The notes under the pieces were generated by a model. That model ran no database searches and was not told where the DNA came from. It saw only the letters and a program-made list of their open reading frames with translations. The position numbers and the translations under genes were made by a program. A DNA stretch of 64,000 nucleotides from Hanleya hanleyi (lineage: Eukaryota; Mollusca; Polyplacophora; Lepidopleurida; Hanleyidae), in contig JAVTVY010020401.1 in the NCBI GenBank assembly GCA_036873755.1, positions 1 to 64,000 on the forward strand. Direction: 5' to 3'. Numbering within the stretch: position 1 is the stretch's first letter; every line of letters starts with the position of its first letter. Positions 1 to 8,912 of this stretch are shown piece after piece.

Positions 1-2
1 AA

Positions 3-737
3 ACGGGAGCAAATCTCATAGCGGCGTTCAAAGACATCTTCAAGACCGGGCGCCAACCTTTGTATTTGCAAACCGACGAAGGCACGGAATTCCTCAACAG
101 ACCGTTCCAAGCCTTTCTCAAGAAACAGAAGATGTTTTTCTTCCATACGTGCAACGACACCAATGCTTCCGTGGTGGAAAGGTTCAACAGGACATTCAAA
201 GGCCGCATGTATAAATATTTCACCTATAAGAATACAAGGCGGTACATCGATGTTCTCCCGAAACTGGTGAGGGGTTACAAACGAGCCTATCATCGAAGTA
301 TAGAGAGAGCCCCCATTACCGTGACCCAACGCAATGAAGCCCAAGTCCGGCGTGTCTTGTACCCCAGGCCATCGCAGCGAACGACGAAGGCGGTGTACAA
401 GGTCGGTGACCCTGTACGGATCAGTAAAGTCAAGGGCAAGTTCGAGAAAAGTTACTTGCCCAACTGGAGCGATGAGCACTTCCTGATTAAACCGCGCCTA
501 CCCCGACAGCGGCGAGTCTATTATGAACTGGAAGATCTCCAAGGGGAAACGTTGCTGGGGACGTTTTACGAGACGGAATTACAGCCTGTTGTAAAAACAC
601 AGCAAGACTACTACACGGTGGAGCAGATTTTGAAAACGGAACGTCGACGTGGCAAACTGTTTCATTTCGCGAAATGGCAAGGTTGGCCCAGTTCCTTCAA
701 TTCCTGGGTCGCGGCCAACCAGGTGAAACGACTATAA
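3..737 (+). CDS. Polinton integrase, C-terminal part (cut by window edge)
   Basis: The frame is open from the first bases of the window, so the N-terminus lies outside. It encodes the end of a retroviral-type (rve) integrase catalytic core: the second catalytic Asp sits in QTDEGTEF (about 75-98) and the catalytic Glu in VVERFNRTFKGR (about 172-207). A linker follows with a PV-R-SKVKGKFEKSY segment, as in the C-terminal domains of Ty3/Gypsy and Polinton integrases. The last 40 residues (YTVEQIL...FAKWQGWPSSFNSWV) form a chromodomain-like fold. Such integrases join element DNA to host DNA in the nucleus. The neighbours (packaging ATPase, capsid proteins, adenain-type protease) assign it to a Polinton/Maverick rather than a retrotransposon. 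No break is visible in this part. Confidence 0.9.
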   Translation, partial: TGANLIAAFKDIFKTGRQPLYLQTDEGTEFLNRPFQAFLKKQKMFFFHTCNDTNASVVERFNRTFKGRMYKYFTYKNTRRYIDVLPKLVRGYKRAYHRSIERAPITVTQRNEAQVRRVLYPRPSQRTTKAVYKVGDPVRISKVKGKFEKSYLPNWSDEHFLIKPRLPRQRRVYYELEDLQGETLLGTFYETELQPVVKTQQDYYTVEQILKTERRRGKLFHFAKWQGWPSSFNSWVAANQVKRL

Positions 738-787
738 AGCCAGACACCACTGCCGTCCTCCTTCATTCCACGTCCGACTACAGTGCT

Positions 788-1366
788 ATGGACAAACAAC
801 AGCTGCCTCTGAACACAGCGTCTCCCAAAACGCGCAAAGCACAAGTGGGCTTTGGGGTGCTATTGCTAACCCTGCTGAGTGTGTTGTACGCAGGTGTGTT
901 TTACGACGTCGCCTATGTCAGCACGTTACTTAACCAACTGAGAACACCAGGCACCAGCGAACCCGGTCTACAGAGAGCACCAGTCGTATCGAGCCCAGTC
1001 ACCACCACCACACCCCGTGTACAAGCCACGTCGAGCGTAAGCTCTACACCTACACCAAGTACGCCCACTACGTCTGAACACCCACCGGATTTCATCCCTC
1101 ACAGTGAACCGACAACGACGACCCACGTTGTACCCACCCCCAGCACCATCCCTGACAGTGAACAGACAACGACGACCGACGTTGTACCCACCACCACTCC
1201 AGTTCACTCGTACGAAATTTACAAGAGCCGGTTACCACGACAACGGATACACCTCGAACCATGGACCCTGGGTGGCACCATCCCTTCACTTGCGTCATCG
1301 CAGGACCGACGGGTTCCGGCAAAACGCACTTCGTCAGGAAGCTCCTTCAACACGCCGACAGCATGA
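788..1366 (+). CDS. Polinton one-TM protein with Thr/Pro-rich stalk
   Basis: Protein of 192 residues from the ATG at 788; the open frame extends further upstream inside the integrase, but 788 follows a TATAAAG at 735 and gives a sensible protein. A basic N-terminus (SPKTRKAQ) precedes one hydrophobic segment (about residues 20-40, VGFGVLLLTLLSVLYAGVFY) and then a long Thr/Ser/Pro-rich stalk. Two near-identical blocks (SEPTTTTHVVPT and SEQTTTTDVVPT) come from a short tandem DNA repeat near 1101-1190. No family assigned; the layout suggests a type II or tail-anchored, possibly O-glycosylated surface protein. The last 105 bases overlap the ATPase start in another frame, so the natural C-terminus may be shorter or one gene may be spliced. 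Confidence 0.6.
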   Translation: MDKQQLPLNTASPKTRKAQVGFGVLLLTLLSVLYAGVFYDVAYVSTLLNQLRTPGTSEPGLQRAPVVSSPVTTTTPRVQATSSVSSTPTPSTPTTSEHPPDFIPHSEPTTTTHVVPTPSTIPDSEQTTTTDVVPTTTPVHSYEIYKSRLPRQRIHLEPWTLGGTIPSLASSQDRRVPAKRTSSGSSFNTPTA

Positions 1367-1869
1367 TCACCCCACCCATTGCCCGAATCGTGTGGTGTTA
1401 CGGAGAATGGCAGGCAGCGTGTGCAGCAATGCCCCACATCACGTTCGTGGAAGGTCTACCTAACCTGGCCGATTTGGAACCGGACACCTTGGTGGTTCTG
1501 GATGATCTCATGGCGGAGACGGATGCGCGGGTCACCCAACTCTTTACCAAAGGCAGTCATCATCGACGGCTCAGCATCATCTACATTGTGCAGAATCTGT
1601 TCAGTAAAAACAAAGAACATCGGAACATCAGCTTAAATGCCCACTACCTGGTGGTCTTCAAAAACCCGAGAGATACCACTCAACTGCTGCACCTGGCGAG
1701 ACAGATATATCCCGGCCGCACACCGTTTGCGCTGGAAGCCTTCAAAGATGCCACAACCCCTCAGCACGGGTATATGCTCTTCGACCTCAAGCAAGCCACC
1801 CCCGACCACCTTCGACTACGGACCGGCATCTTTCCCGGAGAGACCCACCACGTGTACATGCAAAAATAA
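1261..1869 (+). CDS. Polinton genome-packaging ATPase (FtsK/HerA, A32-like)
   Basis: 202 residues. Walker A is GPTGSGKTHF (about residues 15-24) and Walker B is LVVLDDLM (about residues 77-84), followed by a sensor-like segment IIYIVQNLF. This matches the short A32-like packaging ATPases of Polintons, which pump element DNA into preformed capsids. ATG 1261 is the first Met before Walker A and leaves only 14 residues in front, as is usual in this family. The frame is intact. It overlaps the end of the TM-protein gene. A hairpin and an AATAAA lie just after the TAA, so transcripts could end here. Confidence 0.9.
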   Translation: MDPGWHHPFTCVIAGPTGSGKTHFVRKLLQHADSMITPPIARIVWCYGEWQAACAAMPHITFVEGLPNLADLEPDTLVVLDDLMAETDARVTQLFTKGSHHRRLSIIYIVQNLFSKNKEHRNISLNAHYLVVFKNPRDTTQLLHLARQIYPGRTPFALEAFKDATTPQHGYMLFDLKQATPDHLRLRTGIFPGETHHVYMQK

Positions 1870-1872
1870 TGT

Positions 1873-1934
1873 AAACACACCCACAGTGGCGCCCCCAGCT
1901 GGGGTTTGTGTGTTTGATGATGGGGAATAATAAA
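1873..1934 (+). terminator. Hairpin plus AATAAA after ATPase gene
   Basis: An inverted repeat (AAACACACC... paired with ...GGTTTGTGTGTTT) directly follows the ATPase stop, and an AATAAA hexamer lies at 1929-1934. A 3'-end processing site is inferred. Confidence 0.45.
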
Positions 1935-2019
1935 AAGAATGAATACCACAGCAGGTTGACTTTGTCTGTGAGGTGGATAAAAAGGGCAGAGTTGTGGGTT
2001 CTAGCATTAGTTGTACAGG

Positions 2020-2369
2020 ATGTCTGCGCGAGTACGGAAGCACGCTCCCACGCTCCCACGCTCCGTGTATTGAAGACGGCCCCACCCGAGTTAGTCCGAA
2101 CCATTGTACGCGGTGCGGACCCTGACCTTGTACGCTGTCTGTGCGAGATCGGGTACAACCTGTTAAAAGGCAACGCACCACTGACTCCGGCTCAGAAGAC
2201 CAAGTTGGCCAAGCATAAGACAGGTCTCCGAACCCTAGTCCACAAGCGGGTCCCTCAAACACAAAAGAAAAAGGTGTTACAGAAAGGCGGCTTTCTCGGG
2301 GCCATCTTAGCACCGTTGGCCGCTTCCGTGTTGGGTCCAGTATTGGGTGGACTCTTCGGCCGACAATGA
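2020..2369 (+). pseudogene. Small basic/hydrophobic Polinton virion protein, frame broken near start
   Basis: The C-terminal 100 residues are open and typical: a helical basic middle (LTPAQKTKLAKHKTG) and then a glycine-rich hydrophobic end (GGFLGAILAPLAASVLG) that could insert into membranes. The small Polinton protein with this layout recurs in animal genomes; its role is unproven, and a core or membrane-active capsid protein is the usual guess. The expected start ATG at 2020, about 45 bases after an AT-rich GATAAAAAGG box, is out of frame with the body. Between them the 8-mer CACGCTCC stands three times (2041-2064), so one unit too many explains the shift. A longer frame from an ATG at 1908 is open but runs through the polyadenylation signal, so it is less likely to be the real start. 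Confidence 0.6.
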
Positions 2370-3055
2370 ACCACACGAAAAAAATGGTCCTCGTCGAACC
2401 ACGGTTCCTGCAAAACCTCCAATCACCCTACCCTGTCCCACCTACGGTGAAGACCATAAACACCCTCGATGGAGAGATGCAACAGATCTTACAGAGACCG
2501 GGGTTAAGCGACAGCGAGAAAGTACAACGGTACAATGAGACGCTTCAACGGTACATGACGTTCATGAACCAAAACAAAACCCTGTCTACCCCAGCAACAG
2601 CACCACCACCACCACCACCACCACCACCACCACCACGTGACAGACCGCCGACCTCAGCACCGTTCCAACAGCCGGGTGGGGTAGCCCCCACAGCCCCACA
2701 GTGGGTGGAAGACGAAGTGCTGAAGAGTGTACCTGCCTCGTTCAAGAAACAAGCTGGCCTGGTATTACAACGGATGAAACAGAATCCTAACATGACTTGG
2801 AATGATAAAGGCGAACTCCTGGTACAGAATCAGGTGGTCCCCGGCACCCACATGACGGATTTAGTGAATGACCTGATGCGTAAACGCAGATCGCACACGG
2901 ATCCTCGAGGATGGGAGGTCTTCGCTCAAGGCTTGAAAGACATGCATGTACCACAGGAATTGGTGGGGAACCCCCACCGCTGGGCTTTTATGCAGCGTGA
3001 CTCACCGACTCGTGCACCACGACTCTCACCACAACCTTCTTGGGAAGCCGACTGA
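2366..3055 (+). CDS. Polinton Pro-rich protein of unknown function
   Basis: 229 residues; the ATG overlaps the stop of the preceding gene (ATGA), suggesting coupled expression or tight packing. The N-terminal third is predicted helical (LDGEMQQILQRPGLSDSEKVQRY). A ten-proline run coded by a (CCA)n tract (about 2605-2634) follows, then a conserved-looking C-terminal part (WNDKGELLVQNQVVPGTHMTDLVNDLMR, HVPQELVGNPHRW). I recognise it only as a recurrent Polinton protein without known function. The TGA at 3053-3055 is followed in the same frame by 58 open codons, Pro-rich then very basic, ending at TAA 3230-3232; the listed end may therefore be a premature stop. Confidence 0.6.
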   Translation: MNHTKKMVLVEPRFLQNLQSPYPVPPTVKTINTLDGEMQQILQRPGLSDSEKVQRYNETLQRYMTFMNQNKTLSTPATAPPPPPPPPPPPRDRPPTSAPFQQPGGVAPTAPQWVEDEVLKSVPASFKKQAGLVLQRMKQNPNMTWNDKGELLVQNQVVPGTHMTDLVNDLMRKRRSHTDPRGWEVFAQGLKDMHVPQELVGNPHRWAFMQRDSPTRAPRLSPQPSWEAD

Positions 3056-3265
3056 GAACCGGAGTCACCCCCCAAAACTCCACCACCACCACAACGGGCA
3101 CCTTCTTTTCAGACCTTTAAAAAAACACCCTCGATCAGGACACCCCACATCTCCAGAGCCGTGACACGTAGCAAGTCAACGCGACGAACACGACGCCGGA
3201 GGCAACCGCCCAAGGCCTGGAACACCTATTAAAACCAACAGCAACAGCAGGACAGCTCAGTCGCC

Positions 3266-4052
3266 ATGTTTTACCTGACCCTACCCAGTAACAGTTCGCT
3301 GGATGTGTTTCCTGACAACACCGTGGCCAAGTACGTCACCCAGTTACCGCAACCGTTGCATTTACCTGGCCGGTGGGAATGTGGCCTCGTGGATATCCAA
3401 TACCCTTACTCGTGGTACAACGTGCGAGCCAATGAAGTGTGGTACGAGGTGACCTACGAAGGCCAAAACACCCGACTCACCCTGCCCGAAGGCCAATACG
3501 ATACCCCAAGGAGTTCATGGGTGGGCTGTCAAGACTGATGCATTATAAGGCTCTACGGGGGGTGACGAATACTTCAAAACCCATCAAAGCCTATCCCTTC
3601 AAGAATCACGTGGACTTCGATTACAACGCACACAACGACAAGGCAGAGCTTATCGTGACCGGCAAGGCGAGTGTCGTACTGAGTCCTATCCTACAGCAAA
3701 TGCTGGGTTTCGATCTAAAGACGTTCGCTGGTCCCACCGAACACCATGGCGAGATGCCGATGGATATGAAGTCGGGTATGTACGGACTCTACGTCTACTC
3801 GGACGTGGTGGACAACCACATCGTGGGCGATATCAACACACCTCTGTTACGGGTAGTCCCCATTAAAAGACGTATGGAGGTCAAGTCACCCACAGTTTCA
3901 CCCACATGCTCTACTTGCCCGTACGACAAACTGACATCAACACGATCACGGTGGATATAAGAGATGACACGGGACGACCGGTGGCATTCGAACGAGGAAA
4001 AGTGGTGCTGACATTTCATTTTCGACAAGCACGTGCTCCCCACTTTGCATAA
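3266..4052 (+). pseudogene. Polinton minor capsid (penton-like) protein, two frameshifts
   Basis: Starts at ATG 3266, about 35 bases after a TTAAAA box. Three consecutive open segments in three frames make up one protein of the expected length (about 260 residues). The first covers 3266 to about 3520 (begins FYLTLPSNSS, then LPGRWECGLVDIQYPYSWYN). The second covers about 3530-3890 (LMHYKALRGV...MYGLYVYSDVVD). The third runs from about 3895 to TAA 4050-4052 and ends with a beta-rich stretch (VAFERGKVVLTFHF). The order and content match the single-jelly-roll minor capsid protein that forms capsid vertices in Polintons. Both breaks are single-base type shifts, not large deletions. Assembly error in an otherwise good copy is an alternative to decay. 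Confidence 0.75.
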
Positions 4053-4448
4053 TGAAAGTACCTTACGAGTGCGATGCACGCAGCTATGCCGACTATTATG
4101 CCCAACAGGTGGCTTTCCGGTCTTTAGCGGTGCACGCATGCAACGAGGACATGGACTGGGGAACATACTCGGCAGCATCGTCAAAACGTTCCTGCCCTTG
4201 GTGACGCGTGGGGTGAAAGCAATGGGCAAACAAGCGGTACGCAGTGGACTGCAAGTGGCCGGTGATGTCTTGGGGGTACGGCACCCAAAGAATCCTTGAA
4301 ACGGCGGGCCAAAGAAGCGGGAGGCGTCTTGGTGGCCAAAGCACAACGCACCGTAGGGAATAAAAGAGCTGCCCCACCGAGACCACGCACCAGTCGACGA
4401 CCGACCCAGCGACGACGCACATCGAAGAAGACAAAGGATATCTTTTTC
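4052..4448 (+). pseudogene. Polinton pX-like basic protein, two frameshifts
   Basis: ATG 4052 overlaps the preceding stop (TAATG). The first segment begins MKVPYECDARSYADYYAQQ. After a shift near 4110 the frame reads GGFPVFSGARMQRGHGLGNI and an amphipathic helix (IVKTFLPLVTRGVKAMG). After a second shift in the G-run near 4272-4276 it ends in a strongly basic tail (RPRTSRRPTQRRR). Small proteins with a GxG loop, amphipathic helix and Arg-rich tail next to the major capsid gene are compared with adenovirus core or pVI/pX proteins; a DNA-condensing or membrane-active role is inference. In the last frame no stop separates it from the major capsid ATG at 4449. Confidence 0.6.
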
Positions 4449-5760
4449 ATGTCCTTGATCCACGCCGAGTCCTGCCCCTCCACCAACAGTGAATTTGATT
4501 TGTGGACCGTGCCGCCCACACAGACCAGTGTCGAACAAGGATTATGGGTGGAGCATCTCCCGCTCTCCAGCATCAACGAAACCGGGCCCATCGAGTTCAC
4601 CATCAGTAATGCGGATACGGCCTATGTGGATTTAGCCCATACCTACTTGTATGTGAAAGCCAAGGTGGTCAATGGAGCTGGCACCAGAATCGCTGACCAA
4701 GCAACGGTGGGCCCGACGAATCTCTGGCTGCACTCGATGTTTCAGCAGGTGGATATTTTTCTCAGCGACAAACTCATCAGTGACTTCCACCAACACGTAC
4801 CCCTATCGAGCCTACATCGAGACACTGTTGTCGTATGGCCGAGAGGCTAAAAAATCTCAGCTGACAACCGCTTTATTCTACAAGGACACACCCGAGCACA
4901 TGGACACGGTGGACAATGGGGGATATAACAAACGGAAGGCTTTCACTGCGAACAGTGCCTCGGTGGATGTGATGGGTCGACTGCACGCAGACATGTTCAT
5001 GCAAGACCGGTACCTCTTGAACAAGATCCCCATCAAAATCCGACTGATACGGGCGCCTCCGACCTTCGCCTTGATGGCCACTAACGTAGAGGGGCATGCA
5101 GCGGACTATAAGATTGTCATCCAAGACGCAGTCCTGTATGTCCGAAAAGTGAAACCGAATCCAGCCGTTCAATTGGGACACATGAAAGCCTTGGAAACAA
5201 AACCAGCCCAATACCCTATCCGACGTGTACAAACCAAAGTGTTCTCTGTGCCTGCTGGAAATATGGGCGCCAACAAAGAAAACCTGTTCCTGGGGGAACT
5301 ACCCAAGCGATTGATCCTGGCCTGTGTGGAAAATACCAGTTTCAGCGGAGCCTACCCAGAGAATCCGTTTGACTTTCAACATTTCGGCATCAATTTTGTG
5401 GCCCTGCATGTGGATGAACAACAGGTGCCAGCCACGGCCTTAACACCGAACTTTGGGCGGAGGAATTTCATTCGAGCCTATCAGAGCCTGTTTACAGCCA
5501 CCGGTCAAATCAACCAGGACGAAGGGAATATGATCAGTCGGGAGGACTACGCGAACGGATACACGTTGTTCTGTTTCGATCTGACCCCCACCTTAGAGAA
5601 CGACCATCAGCTGGCCCTGGCCAAGCAAGGCAACTTACGGTTGGAAATCCACTTTGCACGAGCCCTGGCGACCACCGTCAATGTGATCTGCTACGCCGAG
5701 TTTGACAACATCATTCAAGTGGACAAGGCGCGCAACGTCCTGTGTGACTTCTCCACCTAA
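4449..5760 (+). pseudogene. Polinton major capsid protein (double jelly-roll), one frameshift
   Basis: ATG 4449 opens with MSLIHAESCPSTNSEFDLW followed by VPPTQTSVEQGLWVEHLPL, the typical start of Polinton major capsid proteins. About 437 residues run to TAA 5758-5760, a normal length. The frame changes once, near 4790-4800, between KLISDFHQH and YPYRAYIETLLSYG; both sides are otherwise long and uninterrupted. Expected role: trimeric double-jelly-roll capsomer of an icosahedral particle. The protease gene follows after one base, so the capsid-protease pair is kept. Without the shift the protein would look intact, so decay is recent or the break is a sequencing indel. Confidence 0.85.
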
Positions 5761-5761
5761 C

Positions 5762-6235
5762 ATGGATACAGACCAGATAACCACCGTGCTGGAGAATGAC
5801 CCAGAGACACGTATGGTCTTTCAAGGGGTGTTCGCCCGAGATGTGTTTCCATTAGACCGTATGTATCCTGCTGCTTACGTTCTCAACACGGACCCGATGG
5901 ATCGGCCCGGTGAACACTGGGTGGCCGTGCACTTGACAGAACAGCAGGGCGAATACTTTGACCCGTACGGCCTGCCACCCCTCCATCCCGATTTAACAGA
6001 CTTCATGGATCAAGGCACAGAGACGTGGTGTTGGAACAGTCAAACGTTGCAAAGCCTGACCAGTGGCGTGTGCGGACAATATTGCTTGTTTTACCTGTAC
6101 CATCGATGCCGGGAAAGACCCTTATCTACCATCGTACAGATGTTTGACGAGTACCCCAAGGCCGAGGACCGCGATGTACTCGTCTACGACTGGGCCGCCC
6201 ATCATTTCAATGTACAAGCCCCGTTCTGGGCTTAA
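5762..6235 (+). CDS. Polinton adenain-type cysteine protease
   Basis: 157 residues from ATG 5762, one base after the major capsid stop. The catalytic His is in GEHWVAVH, the acidic partner in EYFDPYG, and the catalytic Cys in SGVCGQYCLFYLYH, the order and spacing of adenovirus-type maturation proteases (C5 family). The oxyanion Gln is probably one of those in SQTLQSLTSG. The enzyme would process capsid and core precursors inside particles. The reading frame is intact. The final codons (VQAPFWA and stop) coincide with the first unit of a downstream hairpin array. Confidence 0.9.
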   Translation: MDTDQITTVLENDPETRMVFQGVFARDVFPLDRMYPAAYVLNTDPMDRPGEHWVAVHLTEQQGEYFDPYGLPPLHPDLTDFMDQGTETWCWNSQTLQSLTSGVCGQYCLFYLYHRCRERPLSTIVQMFDEYPKAEDRDVLVYDWAAHHFNVQAPFWA

Positions 6236-6351
6236 GTTAATTACAAGCCCCTTGTTTTGGGCTTAAGTTTACAAGCCCCTTGTTCTGGGCTTCAATGTGC
6301 AAGCCCCTTGTTCTGGGCTTCAATTAATTACAAGCCCCTTGTTCTGGGCTT
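6216..6351 (+). repeat. Five-unit hairpin array derived from protease stop region
   Basis: Five units of about 28 bases, each with AAGCCC and GGGCTT arms around a short loop, start near 6216, 6244, 6271, 6299 and 6331. The first unit is the coding end and stop codon of the protease; the others are noncoding copies. The stem-loops could act in 3'-end formation or RNA stability (inference). Confidence 0.8.
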
Positions 6352-6392
6352 CAGTTTTCACGTGGTTGTTCTCACGTTGTTGTTGTTCACTG

Positions 6393-6398
6393 AATAAA
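6393..6398 (+). promoter_or_regulatory. AATAAA polyadenylation signal after protease
   Basis: Consensus hexamer about 160 bases after the protease stop, followed by a T/GT-rich stretch; likely 3' end of the late capsid-protease transcript. Confidence 0.5.
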
Positions 6399-6440
6399 AA
6401 AAATGAGATCTCACCAAAAAACGCTGTCTTGTGTGTTTTA

Positions 6441-6960
6441 TTCATAATGCATCAATGCCCAATATGGAGATTCAGTGAAACTGAAATCAGTGGTGTAGGA
6501 TGGGGCCAAAATGTAATCCATCAAGGTTAGAATGCAAGAGCACTATAGTAAAAATAGAGAGCCAATGAAATCAGCCTACAGACCAAGTACGTGTTTTTGG
6601 TCTAGGTTTGGAGCGGGCATTTCATTGAGGTGCGTGTATACGGTGAGTGAAGAGACTCGTCCAACACATATAGATTATGTTGATGACTATAAGTTCTAGG
6701 TAACCCATCAAGGTTAGAATGCAAGAGCACTATAGTAAAAATAGAGAGCCAATGAAATCAGCCTACAGACCAAGTACGTGTCTGGTCTAGGTTTGGAGCG
6801 GGCATTTCATTGAGGTACGTGTATACGGTGAGTGAAGAGACTCGTCCAACACGTATAGATTATGACTATAAGTTCTATGAGCATAATGCATGAAACTGGC
6901 TTTGAACACCGTATTAGCCAATCAGTGGCCTAGAATGGAGCCAAAGGTAACCCATCCATG
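6441..6960. repeat. Direct repeat of about 190-440 bp
   Basis: A block beginning CCATCAAGGTTAGAATGC at 6518 recurs at 6705, almost identical for about 180 bases. Both end near CTCGTCCAACAC and a TATAAGTTCTA; short flanking pieces (ATAATGCAT, GTAACCCATC) recur again near 6885 and 6945. No coding capacity. Confidence 0.75.
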
Positions 6961-7043
6961 TCCAGAAAAACATTACCCGGGTGTACAAGAACCCAGATGT
7001 AGGCGCGGACGTCAGCGAAAGCACACCGTGAGTACCCCAATTC

Positions 7044-7120
7044 GATTGGCTGATTGTTCGACCGCTGATTGGTTCTTTTTCTCGACCGCTGATTGGCTCT
7101 TTTTCTCGACCGCTGATTGG
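7044..7120 (+). repeat. 24-bp tandem repeat, one CCAAT box per unit
   Basis: GCTGATTGG occurs at 7064, 7088 and 7112, exactly 24 bases apart, with a further GATTGG at 7044. Each reads as CCAAT on the minus strand, the NF-Y recognition core. Confidence 0.7.
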
Positions 7121-7230
7121 TCCAAATGGACCTGCCCATCTTTCCCAGGTTCATCTAGAATCCTCGTCTAAGAGGAAACATTAGGAACTCTTCCATGTTT
7201 GGAGGTAGTTTTTCAGTGAAAAACCCGGAA

Positions 7231-7240
7231 GTGACGTCAC
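7231..7240 (+). promoter_or_regulatory. Palindromic CRE (GTGACGTCAC)
   Basis: Full 8-bp CRE core TGACGTCA inside a 10-bp palindrome, 110 bases from the CCAAT array and next to an E-box-like CACGTGAC at 7247. Confidence 0.5.
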
Positions 7241-7375
7241 AACCCCCACGTGACCTGCGCAGCAGAATGGATACGACACCCTAGTGTAACTCCCTCACCT
7301 AGGCTTCACATGGATACCTCACTCGATCCCATCGACCCACTAGGGGCCCACCTACACCCCAACACGTATATTTCT

Positions 7376-8645
7376 ATATTACGGCCAGACTGCGCATGCG
7401 CAGAATGCCGCTAGTTCAACCCCACACCCAGCCCATCAGATGCCCCTTCACGAATGCTTCACTTTGATACCTCATACGACTCCATTGGCCCATTCGTGGC
7501 TCCCCTAGCTCCAACACGTCTAGCGGGACCCATACAGGGTCCAGTTTTCGAGACTAGGTGACCACATCCCGACAGAAATGGCCAGTTTTCGACACCGGAT
7601 GTGCTGCCATCTTGATCATACGTGCCGCCATCTTGGATATGTCCCATAATGCACCGAGTCAAAATACTCGCTTCTGATTGGACGAGAGCTCCGTGGCGGA
7701 TTTGAAATACTCGCTTCTGGTTGGACGAGAGCTCCGCATTGCATCTGCGCATGCGCAGAATGATATTCCTACCGCACACCCAACCCATCAGATGCCCCTT
7801 CACCTAGGCTTCACTTGGATACCTCACTCGACCCCATTGGACCATTAGGGGCTCCCCTACATCCCAAAACGTCTATGCGCATGCGCAGAATGACGCTATG
7901 TCAAACCCACTAGTCCAGTCAGATGTCCCTTCACCTAGGCTTCACTTGGATACCTCACTCGACCCCACTGGACCATGAGTAACTCCCCTAGCTCCAACAC
8001 GGCTATTGTCATACCCTTGGGCCACCGCGCATGCGCAAAATGACGCTAGTTCAAACCCACTAGTTCAGTCAGATGTCCCTTCACCTAGGCTTCACTTTGA
8101 TACCTCACTCGACCCCACCGGACCAGTAGTAGCTCCCCTAGCTCCAACACGGCTATTTCCATACCCTTGGGCCACCGCGCATGCGCAGAATGACGCTAGT
8201 TCAAACCCGCTAGTCCAGTCAGATGCCCCCTCACCTAGGCTTTACTTTGATACCTCACTCGACCCCATCACTCGACCCCATCGGACCAGTAGTAACTCAC
8301 CTAGCTCCCAACACGGCTATTTCCATACCCTTGGGCCACCGCGCATGCGCAGAATGACGCTATTTCAAACACACTAGTCCAGTAAGATGCCCCCTCACCT
8401 AGGCTTCATTTTGATACCTCACTCGACCCCACTGGACCAGTAGTAACTCCCCTAGCTCCAACACGGCTATTTTCATACCCTTGGGCCACCGCGCATGCGC
8501 AGAATGACGCTAGTTCAATCCCACACCCAGCCCATCAGATGCCCCCTCACCTAAGCTTCACATTGATACATCACTCGACCCCACTGGACCAGTAGTAACT
8601 CCCCTAGCTCCAACACGGCTATTTCCATATCCTTGGGCCACACGA
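7376..8645. repeat. About 150-bp tandem satellite with an NRF1-like palindrome per unit
   Basis: Units carry CGCGCATGCGCAG, then GACGCTAGTTCAAA, CACCTAGGCTTCAC, CTCACTCGACCCCA and CCTAGCTCCAACACGGCTAT. The palindrome lies at 7391, 7746, 7876, 8026, 8176, 8340 and 8490, so the later spacing is 150, 150, 164 and 150. The 164-base unit holds a small internal duplication of CATCACTCGACCC. A degenerate unit reappears near 9000-9070. Two first copies match TGCGCATGCGCA, the known NRF1 consensus. Confidence 0.85.
7611..7636 (+). promoter_or_regulatory. Two YY1-like sites (GCCATCTTG)
   Basis: TGCTGCCATCTTGA and GTGCCGCCATCTTGG lie 14 bases apart; the second fits the YY1 consensus. Directly downstream two copies of AAATACTCGCTTCTG with an ATTGG box follow (7664, 7706). 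Confidence 0.4.
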
Positions 8646-8912
8646 GTTGTCTCCCTTGCGTCAATGTGTGCAGATGGCGCTACGGTCGATGCCGTGATGT
8701 GGGAAGGGCGTCCCCACACCATTTTGTTTGTTGATTTTCTGCGGAGATACACGGGACAATAAACGCTCGACCCTAGGGTGGTACAGATGCTAGACTGATC
8801 CTATTAACATGGTACAACACCTATAGATTATGTTTATTATTATTATATGGCTTAGAGGTTTTTTTTAGGGTAATGTGAGGGATTTTTCTCCCCGTGACCT
8901 CCCCACCGCCTC

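Noticed and set aside
3266..5760. Programmed frameshifting in the Polinton capsid genes
   Set aside because: Several breaks in different genes lack a common slippery site; indel decay or assembly error is simpler, though not excluded.
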